A stretch of DNA of 12,815 nt, from the NCBI GenBank assembly GCA_030145945.1, contig JASLDK010000380.1:1-12815 (forward strand), read 5' to 3'. Numbering within the stretch: the first letter of the stretch is position 1; every line of letters begins with the position of its first letter. Below are positions 12,663 through 12,815 of the stretch, in pieces. The position numbers and the translations under genes were made by a program. A model generated the notes under the pieces. It saw only the letters and a program-made list of their open reading frames with translations, did no database searches and had not been told where the DNA came from. This DNA is from Nocardioides sp. (GTDB lineage: Bacteria; Actinomycetota; Actinomycetes; Propionibacteriales; Nocardioidaceae).

Positions 12663-12815
12663 GACCATCACGCCCGCACCGCCGACGGCCGCGCCGCCGG
12701 CAGCGCGGCCGACCAACCGCGTCGTCGAGGCGCTCTGGCTCCTGTTGCCGTACGTCGTCTCCGTCGTGCTGGCGTTCGTCGTCGGCGGCCTCGTGATCCT
12801 GATGCTCGGCCGCGA
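12655..12815 (+). CDS. ABC transporter permease, N-terminal fragment
   Basis: The window ends 53 codons into this gene. The visible part has a Pro/Ala-rich cytoplasmic tail (about residues 1-22) and then a long hydrophobic stretch, LWLLLPYVVSVVLAFVVGG and beyond (about 27-50), the first membrane helix. It starts with GTG at 12655, eight bases inside the ATPase gene, with GGGAGAA (12644-12650) as its Shine-Dalgarno sequence, so translation is probably coupled. By position it should be one of the two membrane subunits of the BMP-type importer; a second permease is expected just beyond the window. The identification is from context more than from sequence. Confidence 0.75.
   Translation, partial: MSETITPAPPTAAPPAARPTNRVVEALWLLLPYVVSVVLAFVVGGLVILMLGR

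Noticed and set aside
11070..12716. 548-codon open frame antisense to the ABC ATPase (and similar long ones at 5695-7053, 6968-8233 and 4116-5561)
   Set aside because: Each lies opposite a gene with clear family motifs; the translations are Arg/Asp/Gly-rich without recognisable domains.

Overview
The window is GC-rich DNA, densely packed with genes, from an actinobacterium. Family Nocardioidaceae (Nocardioides-like) is my best guess. It rests on the gene set (PurL, SCP_3 protein, PurF, PurM and DUF3073 together), the many GTG starts and the TANNNT promoters just ahead of start codons. The backbone purL ... SCP_3 - purF - purM - DUF3073 resembles the Mycobacterium tuberculosis Rv0803 to Rv0810c neighbourhood, which I recall from general knowledge and did not search.

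Layout. Bases 2-481 hold the C-terminal end of purL. A minus-strand lipoprotein of unknown function (482-1528) meets purL stop codon to stop codon. Next come a small plus-strand SCP_3 sterol-carrier-like protein (1610-1969), a minus-strand lipoprotein that is a free-standing SecD P1-head domain (1975-2559), and an M20 metallopeptidase (2589-3941). A head-to-head array of 21-bp repeats (3940-4103) follows and includes the peptidase stop codon. Then come a COG4529/YdhS-like FAD/NAD(P)-binding protein (4125-5591), purF (5626-7086), purM (7097-8161), the DUF3073 gene (8306-8488) and a minus-strand beta-propeller-like protein (8509-9858). The window ends in the start of a BMP-family ABC uptake operon: binding lipoprotein, double-domain ATPase, and permease cut by the window edge (10087 onward).

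How the genes work together. PurL, PurF and PurM catalyse steps 4, 1 and 5 of de novo IMP synthesis. purF and purM are a tight pair read from a promoter just before purF. The BMP-type transporter probably imports a nucleoside or similar solute, so salvage may sit beside synthesis, but its substrate cannot be read from sequence. The intervening genes alternate strand and mostly appear to be single transcription units. Four plus-strand starts (1610, 2589, 4125, 5626) have a TANNNT hexamer 6-8 bases upstream and no Shine-Dalgarno sequence, which points to leaderless mRNAs. Small hairpins lie on or near the stop codons of all three convergent gene pairs.

Most of the window is ordinary chromosomal core. 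The least explained items are the 21-bp repeat array, the stand-alone SecD P1-head lipoprotein, and an ECF-sigma-like promoter ahead of DUF3073. I see no rRNA, tRNA, CRISPR array, insertion sequence or prophage, and no gene-free stretch over 300 bases.
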